This document shows, one piece after another, positions 49,811 through 57,666 of a stretch of DNA of 64,000 nucleotides (the stretch's first letter is position 1; every line of letters begins with the position of its first letter). The stretch covers positions 4,402,001 through 4,466,000 of the forward strand of contig NZ_CP107009.1 of the NCBI RefSeq assembly GCF_025725665.1. The letters are read 5' to 3'. The stretch is from Halomonas sp. LR3S48 (lineage in GTDB: Bacteria; Pseudomonadota; Gammaproteobacteria; Pseudomonadales; Halomonadaceae). The notes under the pieces are model-generated. The model did not search any database. It was not told the origin of the DNA and worked only from the letters and a program-made list of their open reading frames with translations. Made by a program: the position numbers and the translations under genes.

Positions 49811-49928
49811 TAACGGGTTAGATGAATCGATACACCGGAACCGATCCCGATCGGAAATTTCTTTTGCAGCCTAGCGAAATCACCAAGCCAGGCAAGCCGG
49901 AGGGAGGAAATCTCTTATCACTGCAGAA

Positions 49929-49943
49929 TGTAGTAAACTTACC
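49929..49943 (+). promoter_or_regulatory. HexR-like box upstream of pykA
   Basis: TGTAGTAAACTTACC matches most of the HexR site pattern TGTARTnAAATTACA, 58 bp before the pykA ATG. HexR is a phosphogluconate-responsive RpiR-type regulator of sugar-catabolic genes; its gene is not in the window. Confidence 0.6.
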
Positions 49944-50001
49944 GCATAACCGCTATTGTTGTAGTCTAACGACATCCCCTTCCTTCAGGAGGCGCCTCGC
50001 C

Positions 50002-51468
50002 ATGCCGAAGCCATCGCCGCACACCCCCATCCGCCGCACCAAGATCGTCGCCACCCTGGGCCCGGCCAGCGATCGCGAGGGCGTGCTCGAGGCGATGATC
50101 CGCACCGGCGTCGACGTGGTGCGCCTCAACTTCTCCCACGGCAGCGCCGCCGACCACCGCCGCCGGCTGGTCGCCGTGCGCGAGATCGCCGACCGCCTGG
50201 GGCGCAGCGTCGCCGCCCTGGGTGACCTGCAGGGGCCCAAGATCCGCATCGCCCGCTTCAAGGAGGGCGCGGTGGTGCTCGCCGAGGGCCAGCCCTTCGT
50301 CCTCGATATGGCCATGGACACCGAGGCCGGCGACGCCAGCCGCGTCGGCTGCGAGTACACCCAGCTGGCCGACGACGTCACCGCCGGCGACCGCCTGCTG
50401 CTCGACGATGGCCGCCTGGTGCTCGACGTCACCCGGGTCGAGGGCCAGCAGGTCCACACCACCGTGGTCACCGGCGGCAAGCTCTCCAACAACAAGGGCA
50501 TCAACAAGCAGGGCGGTGGGCTCTCGGCCCCGGCGCTCACCGACAAGGACAAGGCCGACCTTCAGACCGCCATCGAGATCGGCGTGGACTACCTCGCCGT
50601 GTCCTTCCCGCGCCACGCCGAGGACATGTTTGAGGCGCGCCGCCTGCTCGGCGACGCCGGCCGCGAGATCGGCCTGGTGGCCAAGCTCGAGCGCGCCGAG
50701 GCGGTGGCCGACGACGCCACCCTCGACGGCATCATCGAGGCCTCCGAGGCGGTGATGGTGGCGCGCGGCGATCTCGGCGTGGAGATCGGCGACGAGAAGC
50801 TGATCGGCATGCAGAAGCGCATCATCAAGCGCGCCCGCACGCTCAACCGCGCGGTGATCACCGCGACGCAGATGATGGAGTCGATGATCGGCTCGCCGCT
50901 GCCCACCCGCGCCGAGGTGTTCGACGTCGCCAACGCCGTGCTCGACGGCACCGACGCGGTGATGCTCTCGGCCGAGACCGCCGCCGGCGACTACCCGGTG
51001 GAGACGCTGGAAGCGATGCGCCGGGTGTGCCTCGGCGCCGAGCGCGAGCGCATCGCCCAGGAGTCGGGCCACCGCATCCACGAGGGCTTCTCGCGCATCG
51101 ACGAGACCATCGCGCTGTCGGCCATGTACGCCGCCAACCACCTCACCGGGGTGGCCGCCATCGCCTGCATGACCTCGACCGGCTACACCCCGCTGATCGC
51201 CTCGCGCATCCGCTCGGGGCTGCCCATCGTCGGGCTGGCCCACAGCCCCATCGCCCAGCGCCGCATGGCGCTCTACCGCGGCGTGGTCTCGCTGCCGTTC
51301 GACACCACCGCGATGGCCGCCGGCGAACTCAACGACCGCGCGCTTTCGCTGCTGGTGGAGAAGGGGATTGCCGAGCCCGGGGATCATGTCATCCTGACCC
51401 GGGGCGACCACATGAACGCCCACGGCGGAACCAACACCCTGAAGATTCTCGAGGTAGGCCAGCCATGA
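50002..51468 (+). CDS. pykA: Pyruvate kinase
   Basis: It converts phosphoenolpyruvate and ADP to pyruvate and ATP. The 488-residue product has [34 protein letters not shown], the catalytic [16 protein letters not shown] and the [21 protein letters not shown] loop, all conserved. Start ATG at 50002 follows AGGAGG. Its stop overlaps the mgsA start (ATGA). Confidence 0.97.
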   Translation: MPKPSPHTPIRRTKIVATLGPASDREGVLEAMIRTGVDVVRLNFSHGSAADHRRRLVAVREIADRLGRSVAALGDLQGPKIRIARFKEGAVVLAEGQPFVLDMAMDTEAGDASRVGCEYTQLADDVTAGDRLLLDDGRLVLDVTRVEGQQVHTTVVTGGKLSNNKGINKQGGGLSAPALTDKDKADLQTAIEIGVDYLAVSFPRHAEDMFEARRLLGDAGREIGLVAKLERAEAVADDATLDGIIEASEAVMVARGDLGVEIGDEKLIGMQKRIIKRARTLNRAVITATQMMESMIGSPLPTRAEVFDVANAVLDGTDAVMLSAETAAGDYPVETLEAMRRVCLGAERERIAQESGHRIHEGFSRIDETIALSAMYAANHLTGVAAIACMTSTGYTPLIASRIRSGLPIVGLAHSPIAQRRMALYRGVVSLPFDTTAMAAGELNDRALSLLVEKGIAEPGDHVILTRGDHMNAHGGTNTLKILEVGQP

Positions 51469-51953
51469 CCGACAACCGCCCCCGGCGCAGCGTGCGACGC
51501 ACCCTGCCGGCACGCAAGCGCATCGCACTGATCGCCCACGACGGCAAGAAAGGTGAGCTGCTGGAATGGGTGGAACGCTGGCGCGACACCCTGGTCGAGC
51601 ACGAGCTGGTGGGGACGGGCACCACCGCCGGGCGCCTCTCGGCCAGCCTCGGGCTCGAGGTGGAGGGACTGATGAGCGGGCCGCTGGGCGGCGACCAGCA
51701 GATCGGCGCACGCATCGCCGAACAGCGCCTCGACCTGCTGATCTTCTTCTGGGACCCCTTTGCCCCCCAGCCTCACGACCCCGACGTCAAGGCGCTGCTG
51801 CGCCTGGCCGCGCTGTGGAACGTACCGGTGGCCTGCAATGCCGCCAGCGCCGACTTCATGGTCAGCTCGCCGTGGCTCGGCCAATCTTATGAGATGTCCA
51901 TTCCCGATGCCGATGCCTGGGTGGCCTCTCGCAATCCCGAACAAGCCCCGTAA
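51465..51953 (+). CDS. mgsA: Methylglyoxal synthase
   Basis: MgsA turns dihydroxyacetone phosphate into methylglyoxal, a glycolytic overflow path. The 162-residue product has [39 protein letters not shown] and [20 protein letters not shown] with the catalytic Asp and His, all diagnostic. A basic extension of about 16 residues precedes the core. Coupled to pykA by overlap, an unusual placement that links the bypass to lower glycolysis. Confidence 0.95.
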   Translation: MTDNRPRRSVRRTLPARKRIALIAHDGKKGELLEWVERWRDTLVEHELVGTGTTAGRLSASLGLEVEGLMSGPLGGDQQIGARIAEQRLDLLIFFWDPFAPQPHDPDVKALLRLAALWNVPVACNAASADFMVSSPWLGQSYEMSIPDADAWVASRNPEQAP

Positions 51954-52003
51954 ACCATAACAAAGCGACCGGCGGGCCTGGCCCGCGACCTTGTGAGGAA
52001 ACC

Positions 52004-53662
52004 ATGTTCCAGCTTACCCGCAGCGTCACCTGGCAGGCCCTGAAGCGCCTGCACGAGCAGACCGCCGACGACCAGATCCGCAGCTACTTCACCGCCGACC
52101 CGCAGCGCTTCGAGAAGATGAGCCTGCGCGTCGGCGGCTTGTTCCTCGACTACTCCAAGCACGCCATCTCGGGCGCCGTGCTCGACAAGCTGATCGAGCT
52201 GGCCGACCACTCGGCGCTGGTGCAGCGCCGCGCCCAGATGTTCTCCGGCGACATCATCAACGTCACCGAGGACCGCCCGGTGCTGCATACCGCCCTGCGC
52301 AACCAGGGCGAGGGCCCGCTGATGGTCGACGGTCAGGACGTGATGCCCGAGATCCAGCGCACCCGCGAGCAGATCAGGGCGTTTTCCGAGGCCGTGCGCA
52401 GTGGCGAGTGGAAGGGCTTCAGCGGCGAGCGCATCAAAGACGTGGTCAACATCGGCATCGGCGGCTCCGACCTCGGCCCCAACATGGCCAGCCGGGCGCT
52501 GCTCAAGTATCGCCACCCCGAGCTCAACTTCCACTTCGTCTCCAACGTCGACGGCGCCCATATCCAGAAGGTGCTCAAGCGACTCGACCCGGCCACCACC
52601 CTGTTCATCGTCTCGACCAAGACCTTCTCCACCCAGGAGACGCTGCTCAACGCCAAGACCGCGCGCCGCTGGTTCCTCGACAACGCCGGCGAAGATGCCG
52701 ACGTCGGCGCCCATTTCATCGCCGCCTCCACCAACCGGCAGGCGGCCATGGAGTTCGGTATCCGCGAGGAGAACGTCTTCGAGTTCTGGGCCTGGGTCGG
52801 CGGGCGCTACTCGATGTGGTCTTCCATCGGCCTGCCCATCGCCCTCTCCATCGGCTTCGACGGCTTCATGGAGATGCTCGAGGGCGCCTACGAGATGGAC
52901 CAGCACTTCCTGGCCGCCCCCTTCCGCGAGAACATGCCGGTGCTGATGGCACTGATCGGCATCTGGTACATCAACTTCGTCGGCGCCGAGACCCAGGCCA
53001 TCGTGCCCTACGACCAGGCGCTGCATCAGTTGCCTTCGTTCCTGCAGCAGCTCGACATGGAATCCAACGGCAAATCGGTGGACATCTTCGGCCACCCCGT
53101 CGACTACAAGACCGGCCCCATCGTCTGGGGGCAGACCGGCTCCAACGGCCAGCACGCTTTCTTCCAGCTGCTGCACCAGGGCACCCGCTACGTGCCCATC
53201 GACTTCATCGCCTCGCTGAAGCCCGAACCGGGCGTGGAGGATCACCATTTCGCACTGCTCACCAACATGCTGGCCCAGGCCAACGCCTTCATGGAAGGCA
53301 GCCAGAGCGGCAGCCGGCTCGATCCCTACAGCTGCCCCGGCAACCGTCCCTCCAGCGTGCTGCTGCTCGACGAGCTGACACCGAAAAACCTGGGGGCGCT
53401 GATCGCGCTCTACGAGCACAAGGTGTTCGTGCAAGGGGTGATCTGGAACATCAACTCGTTCGATCAGTGGGGCGTGCAGCTGGGCAAGCGCATCGCCGGC
53501 GAGATCAGCGAGCGCATCGACGAGCACAGCCAGGACTTCGACGCCTCGACCCAGGGGCTGCTGGCCCTGGTGCGCGAGCACTTCCGCCCCGACCCCGGCA
53601 GCAGTGCTCCCGCCACGGCCAGCAAAGGGAAAAGAAGGGCCACGGAAAAGGCCAAGCGCTGA
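52004..53662 (+). CDS. pgi: Glucose-6-phosphate isomerase
   Basis: It interconverts glucose-6-phosphate and fructose-6-phosphate. The 552-residue product contains VVNIGIGGSDLGPNMASRAL, FIVSTKTFSTQETLLNAKTA, GRYSMWSSIGLPIALSIGFD and WGQTGSNGQHAFFQLLHQGT with the catalytic residues of the family, then a basic C-terminal tail (KGKRRATEKAKR). GAGG lies upstream of the ATG. It follows mgsA by 50 bp, so pykA-mgsA-pgi is probably one transcript. Confidence 0.97.
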   Translation: MFQLTRSVTWQALKRLHEQTADDQIRSYFTADPQRFEKMSLRVGGLFLDYSKHAISGAVLDKLIELADHSALVQRRAQMFSGDIINVTEDRPVLHTALRNQGEGPLMVDGQDVMPEIQRTREQIRAFSEAVRSGEWKGFSGERIKDVVNIGIGGSDLGPNMASRALLKYRHPELNFHFVSNVDGAHIQKVLKRLDPATTLFIVSTKTFSTQETLLNAKTARRWFLDNAGEDADVGAHFIAASTNRQAAMEFGIREENVFEFWAWVGGRYSMWSSIGLPIALSIGFDGFMEMLEGAYEMDQHFLAAPFRENMPVLMALIGIWYINFVGAETQAIVPYDQALHQLPSFLQQLDMESNGKSVDIFGHPVDYKTGPIVWGQTGSNGQHAFFQLLHQGTRYVPIDFIASLKPEPGVEDHHFALLTNMLAQANAFMEGSQSGSRLDPYSCPGNRPSSVLLLDELTPKNLGALIALYEHKVFVQGVIWNINSFDQWGVQLGKRIAGEISERIDEHSQDFDASTQGLLALVREHFRPDPGSSAPATASKGKRRATEKAKR

Positions 53663-53685
53663 AGGCATCAAGCGCGGCGGGCACG

Positions 53686-54078
53686 TCAGCCATGGCGTGC
53701 CCGCACGAAGCGGTCGCCCAGCCAGGCCGCCGCCAGCCACAGCGGCACGCTGAGCAAGGCATAGAGTAGCGCCAGGCCGGGCCGGCCGCTTTCGAGAAGA
53801 TACAGCGTTTCCAGGCTGAACAGCGAAAACGTCGTGAAACCACCGCAGAAACCGACCGCCAGGAAGGGCTGCCAGTGGGCCATCCTGCCGCCGCCCCGGC
53901 AGGCGACATGGGAGGCAAGAGCGGCGATCAGCCAGGAGCCCAGCAGGTTGACGGCCAACGTGCCCCAGGGAAAGGCCGGCCCCAGTGCCGCCAGCATGGC
54001 CAGCGACACCAGATAGCGCATGAGCGTGCCCAGGGCGCTGCCCAGCCCCACCGCCGCATAGGCGCGCCAACCGCTCAT
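53686..54078 (-). CDS. crcB: Fluoride efflux channel CrcB, second copy
   Basis: CrcB/Fluc is a small four-helix membrane protein that exports fluoride as a dual-topology dimer. The 130-residue product has the conserved FPWGTLAVNLLGSWLIAAL and FCGGFTTFSLFSLET segments. The ATG at 54078 has GGGGAGG upstream and overlaps the first crcB copy by four bases. It converges on pgi with a 23-bp gap. Confidence 0.95.
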   Translation of the reverse strand: MSGWRAYAAVGLGSALGTLMRYLVSLAMLAALGPAFPWGTLAVNLLGSWLIAALASHVACRGGGRMAHWQPFLAVGFCGGFTTFSLFSLETLYLLESGRPGLALLYALLSVPLWLAAAWLGDRFVRARHG

Positions 54079-54467
54079 GCCAGCCTCCCCGTCAACCACC
54101 AGCCCAGGGCGGCCAGCGCCAGCCCGGCGATCAGCGTTGCCGATACGTTGGCGAGCGCTGCAGCTCGGCGTCCGCCCTGCCACAGCGTCAGGCTCTGCAG
54201 GCTCAACGAGGAGACGGTGGTATAGCCGCCCAGCAGCCCCACCACCAGCAGCGACCAGCCACCCGACACGGCCGTTTCAGACGACATGCCGAACCAGCCG
54301 GCCAGCCCACCTGCCAGCAGCGCTCCACTGAGATTGACGACCAGCGTGCCCCAGGGGAAGGCGGTACCGGCGAACCGAGCCAGCCACTCCGACACGGCCA
54401 TTCTCGCCATGCCCCCCAGCGCCCCTCCCGCTGCCATCATCAGCAGTAGCCCCATGCTCGCGTTCAT
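54075..54467 (-). CDS. crcB: Fluoride efflux channel CrcB, first copy
   Basis: A second 130-residue CrcB, with FPWGTLVVNLSGALLAGGLAG and LLGGYTTVSSLSLQSLTL. It differs from its partner at many positions, so the pair may form a heterodimer, as seen in some Gram-positive organisms. Here FCGGFTTFS of the partner is LLGGYTTVS. Translation is coupled to the second copy by an ATGA overlap. An intrinsic terminator lies in its leader. Confidence 0.93.
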   Translation of the reverse strand: MNASMGLLLMMAAGGALGGMARMAVSEWLARFAGTAFPWGTLVVNLSGALLAGGLAGWFGMSSETAVSGGWSLLVVGLLGGYTTVSSLSLQSLTLWQGGRRAAALANVSATLIAGLALAALGWWLTGRLA

Positions 54468-54522
54468 TCGGCTCCCTCACCATCGCCAAGGGCCGATGCT
54501 AGCCGAGTCGAAGCATGCGAAC

Positions 54523-54553
54523 AAAAAAAGAAGCCATCCGGAGGGCGGATGGC
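54523..54553 (-). terminator. Intrinsic terminator in the crcB leader
   Basis: On the minus strand GCCATCCG-CCCTC-CGGATGGC then TTC and seven T residues. No minus-strand gene lies between it and the divergent MscS gene, and it is 56 bp before the first crcB start, so it can only act on the crcB leader transcript. Confidence 0.8.
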
Positions 54554-54604
54554 CAAGATAGGGCTTCGTTCAGGGAATCGCGTCCTGGGGAAGGACACAA
54601 GGCA

Positions 54605-54634
54605 AATATGACACAAAAGGATAGTTATGTACAA
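54605..54634 (-). promoter_or_regulatory. Candidate promoter of the crcB pair
   Basis: On the minus strand TTGTAC (54629-54634), an 18-bp spacer and CATATT (54605-54610). A start near 54598 would give a 130-nt leader that contains the terminator. Confidence 0.45.
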
Positions 54635-54746
54635 TGTCTGCACAACTAATAATCGCTCATTCGTCCCCCGAGCCCTAACGCCCTATCATTAGCGGGCCGA
54701 AATACATATCGTTCCCCGCCCGACACGCCCGAGATGGAGGTCACGC

Positions 54747-57053
54747 GTGATAGCACACCGGTTTGTCCCCTGGCTGTTCGGCTGGCTGATACTCGCCCTG
54801 CTGGTCGCCGCACCGGCCCAGGCCCAGCCTGCCGACGATGCCGTTCCCGCCCCGGAAGCCCTTGCCGAGCTGCTCGAGAACGAGCAGACGCGGCAGCAAC
54901 TGATCGATCACCTGCGCCGCCAGGCCGCCGACCCAGAACTGGCCGACGAGACGGGCCAGGTAGAGGAGGCGATATCGCTGCCCAGGCGGCTGGCGGAAAT
55001 TTCCAGCCGCGTCGTCAGTGATGTCGGCGGCGAGGTACGCAACCTGTTCGACATCGTGGCGGGATTGTTCAGCGCCGATGCCACTGCCCTGAACTGGGGC
55101 GACTTCATTACCGCGCTGACCAACCTGGGGCTGGTGATCCTCGCCACCTTCCTCCTGTTCATAGGGTTTCGCCATCTGTCACGGCCGCTCTTCACGCGGC
55201 TGAGCCAGTGGTCGCGGCAGGAAAGCGGGCTCAATCCGACCATCCGCCTGGTGCTGTGTGTCGCCGCCGCGGCGCTGACCGACGCGCTGGTAGTGGCACT
55301 GGCCTACGTGGGCGGCAACCTGATCGCCACCTTCGCCATCGGCGAAAGCGGCGAGCTGTCGACCCGCGCCTCGCTGTTTCTCAATGCCTTCTTGATCATC
55401 GAGCTGATCAAGGCGGCTCTGCGCATGCTGTTCTCGTCGCGCTACGAGGGGCTCAGGCTGTTGCCCATCTCGGCCAGCGAGGCCTCCTACTGGAATCGCT
55501 GGCTGGCGCGACTGGTCGGCCTGGTGGGCTACGGCCTGCTGGTGGTGGTGCCGCTGGTCAGCGTCTATCTGGCGCCCACGCTGGGCCAGGGTATCGGCGC
55601 GCTGATCATGTTCGGCGCCTTCTTCTATGCCGTGGCGGTGGTGCTCAAGAATCGCACCCGCATTCGCGATGAGCTCAATGCCATGGCGGCACGCTCCGAC
55701 TTCACCGCCACCCGGATCTCGCTACAGCTGTTCGCGCGTACCTGGCACCTGTTCGCCCTGGCCTACTTCCTGATGGTGCTGATACTGACCCTGACGCGTC
55801 CGGTGGACGCCCTGCCGTTCGTGCTCTTCGCCACGCTCAAGACGGTGGTCGTGGTGGTGGTCGGCATGCTGCTGTCGAGCTTGCTGACACAAATCATTGG
55901 TCGTCGCATCCGCCTCTCCGACGATCTGCGCCGCAAGTTGCCGCAGCTCGAGCCGCGGCTCAACAGCTACATACCCAACGCGCTGCGGGTCATCCGCACC
56001 GTGATCCTCGTCGCGGTGGTGATGCTGGTGCTCAACGCCTGGGGCGCCTTCGACCTGGCCGCCTGGTACGCCTCCGAACCCGGCCGTGGACTGGTCGGCA
56101 CGCTGGTCAGCGTGGCCGTGATCCTGCTGGTCGCCATTGCCGTATGGCTGGCGCTGGCCAGCCTGATCGAGCACAAGCTCAATCCGGAAACCGGTACCGG
56201 TGAACCGGATGCCCGCGCCAAGACCCTGCTGAGCCTGTTCCGTAACGCACTCGCCATTGCCCTGATCACCATGACCGTGATGATCGTGCTGTCCGAGATC
56301 GGCATCAATATCGGACCACTGATAGCCGGTGCCGGTGTGCTGGGCCTGGCAATCGGTTTCGGCTCCCAGAAGCTGGTGCAGGACATCATTACCGGTGTCT
56401 TCATCCAGGTGGAAAACGCCATGAACACCGGCGACGTGGTCTCGGTGGGCGGTATCACCGGCACCGCCGAGCGGCTCAGCATCCGCTCGGTGGGCATCCG
56501 CGATCTCTTCGGCACCTACCACATCGTGCCCTTCTCCAGCGTCGATACCGTCTCCAACTTCATGCGCGAGTTCGGCTATCACGTCGGCGAGTACGGCATT
56601 GCCTATCGCGAGAGCATCGACGAGGCGATCGTCGCCCTGCGCGAGGCCTTCGACGAGCTGGCCGCTGACGACGACCACAAGATGAATATCCTCGCACCGC
56701 TGGAAGTGGCCGGCGTCGTCGCGCTGGCCGACAGCTCGGTGAACATCCGCGTGCGCATCAAGACCACCCCGGGCACTCAATGGGGCGTCGGCCGCGCCTA
56801 CAACCGCCTGGTCAAGCTGCACTTCGACGCCAAGGGCATCGAGATCCCCTTCCCCCACACCACGCTCTACTTCGGCGTGGGCAAGGAAGCCGAGGCGCCG
56901 CCGGCCAACGTGCGCCTCATGCAGCAGAACTTCGATATCGACGGACGCCCAGGCGGCCAGCCCCGCTCCGGCGAGAGCAGCCGCGAAAGCGAGAACGACC
57001 CGCGCGCCAAGTCCGACCCACCCCCTCAGGGCGACTACGACGAACGGGATTGA
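54747..57053 (+). CDS. MscS family mechanosensitive ion channel
   Basis: A 768-residue inner-membrane channel with a signal-like N-terminus (LFGWLILALLVAAPAQAQ), a periplasmic domain, many transmembrane helices between about residues 130 and 530, and the MscS pore-and-beta domain with LIAGAGVLGLAIGFGSQKLVQDIITGVFIQ-type sequence, then GDVVSVGGITGTAERLSIRS. Size and layout match the large YbiO/MscM-like class. It protects against osmotic downshock. The start is GTG with GGAGG upstream. The C-terminus is charged and disordered. Confidence 0.9.
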   Translation: MIAHRFVPWLFGWLILALLVAAPAQAQPADDAVPAPEALAELLENEQTRQQLIDHLRRQAADPELADETGQVEEAISLPRRLAEISSRVVSDVGGEVRNLFDIVAGLFSADATALNWGDFITALTNLGLVILATFLLFIGFRHLSRPLFTRLSQWSRQESGLNPTIRLVLCVAAAALTDALVVALAYVGGNLIATFAIGESGELSTRASLFLNAFLIIELIKAALRMLFSSRYEGLRLLPISASEASYWNRWLARLVGLVGYGLLVVVPLVSVYLAPTLGQGIGALIMFGAFFYAVAVVLKNRTRIRDELNAMAARSDFTATRISLQLFARTWHLFALAYFLMVLILTLTRPVDALPFVLFATLKTVVVVVVGMLLSSLLTQIIGRRIRLSDDLRRKLPQLEPRLNSYIPNALRVIRTVILVAVVMLVLNAWGAFDLAAWYASEPGRGLVGTLVSVAVILLVAIAVWLALASLIEHKLNPETGTGEPDARAKTLLSLFRNALAIALITMTVMIVLSEIGINIGPLIAGAGVLGLAIGFGSQKLVQDIITGVFIQVENAMNTGDVVSVGGITGTAERLSIRSVGIRDLFGTYHIVPFSSVDTVSNFMREFGYHVGEYGIAYRESIDEAIVALREAFDELAADDDHKMNILAPLEVAGVVALADSSVNIRVRIKTTPGTQWGVGRAYNRLVKLHFDAKGIEIPFPHTTLYFGVGKEAEAPPANVRLMQQNFDIDGRPGGQPRSGESSRESENDPRAKSDPPPQGDYDERD

Positions 57054-57088
57054 GCCCACGCGCCCATGACCGCTCTCGCATCCTGATG

Positions 57089-57114
57089 CGCCTCCCACTC
57101 CAGGGTGGGAGGCG
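57089..57114 (+). terminator. Hairpin after the MscS gene
   Basis: CGCCTCCCAC / GTGGGAGGCG is a 10-bp perfect stem with a six-base loop, 36 bp past the stop. No T run follows, so termination is uncertain. Confidence 0.4.
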
Positions 57115-57264
57115 TTGCCGTCTCGGCCCCTGGAAGCGAGCCCACGCCGGCATGAAGAATCTCGTATCGTGCCTATACTGTCCCTGGGCTCTGGCGAAGC
57201 GCGGTCTCACGCTCCGGCAGTGCGGCCAACCATGCTTCGAAGGCGTTCAAGGGATGGGACTTCC

Positions 57265-57666
57265 ATGACAAGCAAAGCGCAAGGCACCGCCTACGGCGCC
57301 TGGTTGCTGCTCGCGATTTCGGCCATTTCGCTGGTCCTCGCGGCAGTCGCCACGTTCAATGAAGGCAACGGCATTGCCTACACCCCGGGCACCTACCTGG
57401 TGCTGGTCTCCACCGCCCTGATGCTGGTCGGCTCGCTGCTGCTGGCTCTGGCACGCGGCATGCCGCGCTGGCTGGGTGGGTTGCTCACTTTCCTGCTGTT
57501 GCTCGACCTGCTGGGCACGGGCCTGGCGGCCTATCTGCTGCAGGCCGAGTGGCTGCTCGGCTGCATGGGGGTCGGGCTCGTGGCCTGGCTCATCCATGTG
57601 ATTGCCGACCCCGCCACGGGCAAGCACGACCGCCACATGACGCCACGCCAGGAGGCCGCTTCATGA
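57265..57666 (+). CDS. Four-helix membrane protein, likely anchor of the PQQ dehydrogenase
   Basis: A 133-residue protein with four hydrophobic segments (AYGAWLLLAISAISLVLAAV, TYLVLVSTALMLVGSLLLAL, LLTFLLLLDLLGTGLAAYLL, LGCMGVGLVAWLIHVIA). Membrane-bound glucose/quinate dehydrogenases have such helices at their N-terminus; here they appear as a separate gene whose stop overlaps the catalytic gene's start (ATGA). Inference: it anchors the enzyme and passes electrons to ubiquinone. Confidence 0.75.
   Translation: MTSKAQGTAYGAWLLLAISAISLVLAAVATFNEGNGIAYTPGTYLVLVSTALMLVGSLLLALARGMPRWLGGLLTFLLLLDLLGTGLAAYLLQAEWLLGCMGVGLVAWLIHVIADPATGKHDRHMTPRQEAAS

Larger units (their letters stand above)
49638..50001. 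promoter_or_regulatory. 364-bp gapA / pykA divergent region
   Basis: This gap contains no gene I can support. It holds the two HexR-like boxes, listed separately, a T-rich stretch at 49788-49795 and the AGGAGG ribosome site of pykA just before 50002. Confidence 0.6.

Noticed and set aside
54468..54560. Fluoride riboswitch before crcB
   Set aside because: A GGCGATGGTG string occurs just before the start, but the AACCGCC and CTGATG parts are missing and the ATG follows at once.
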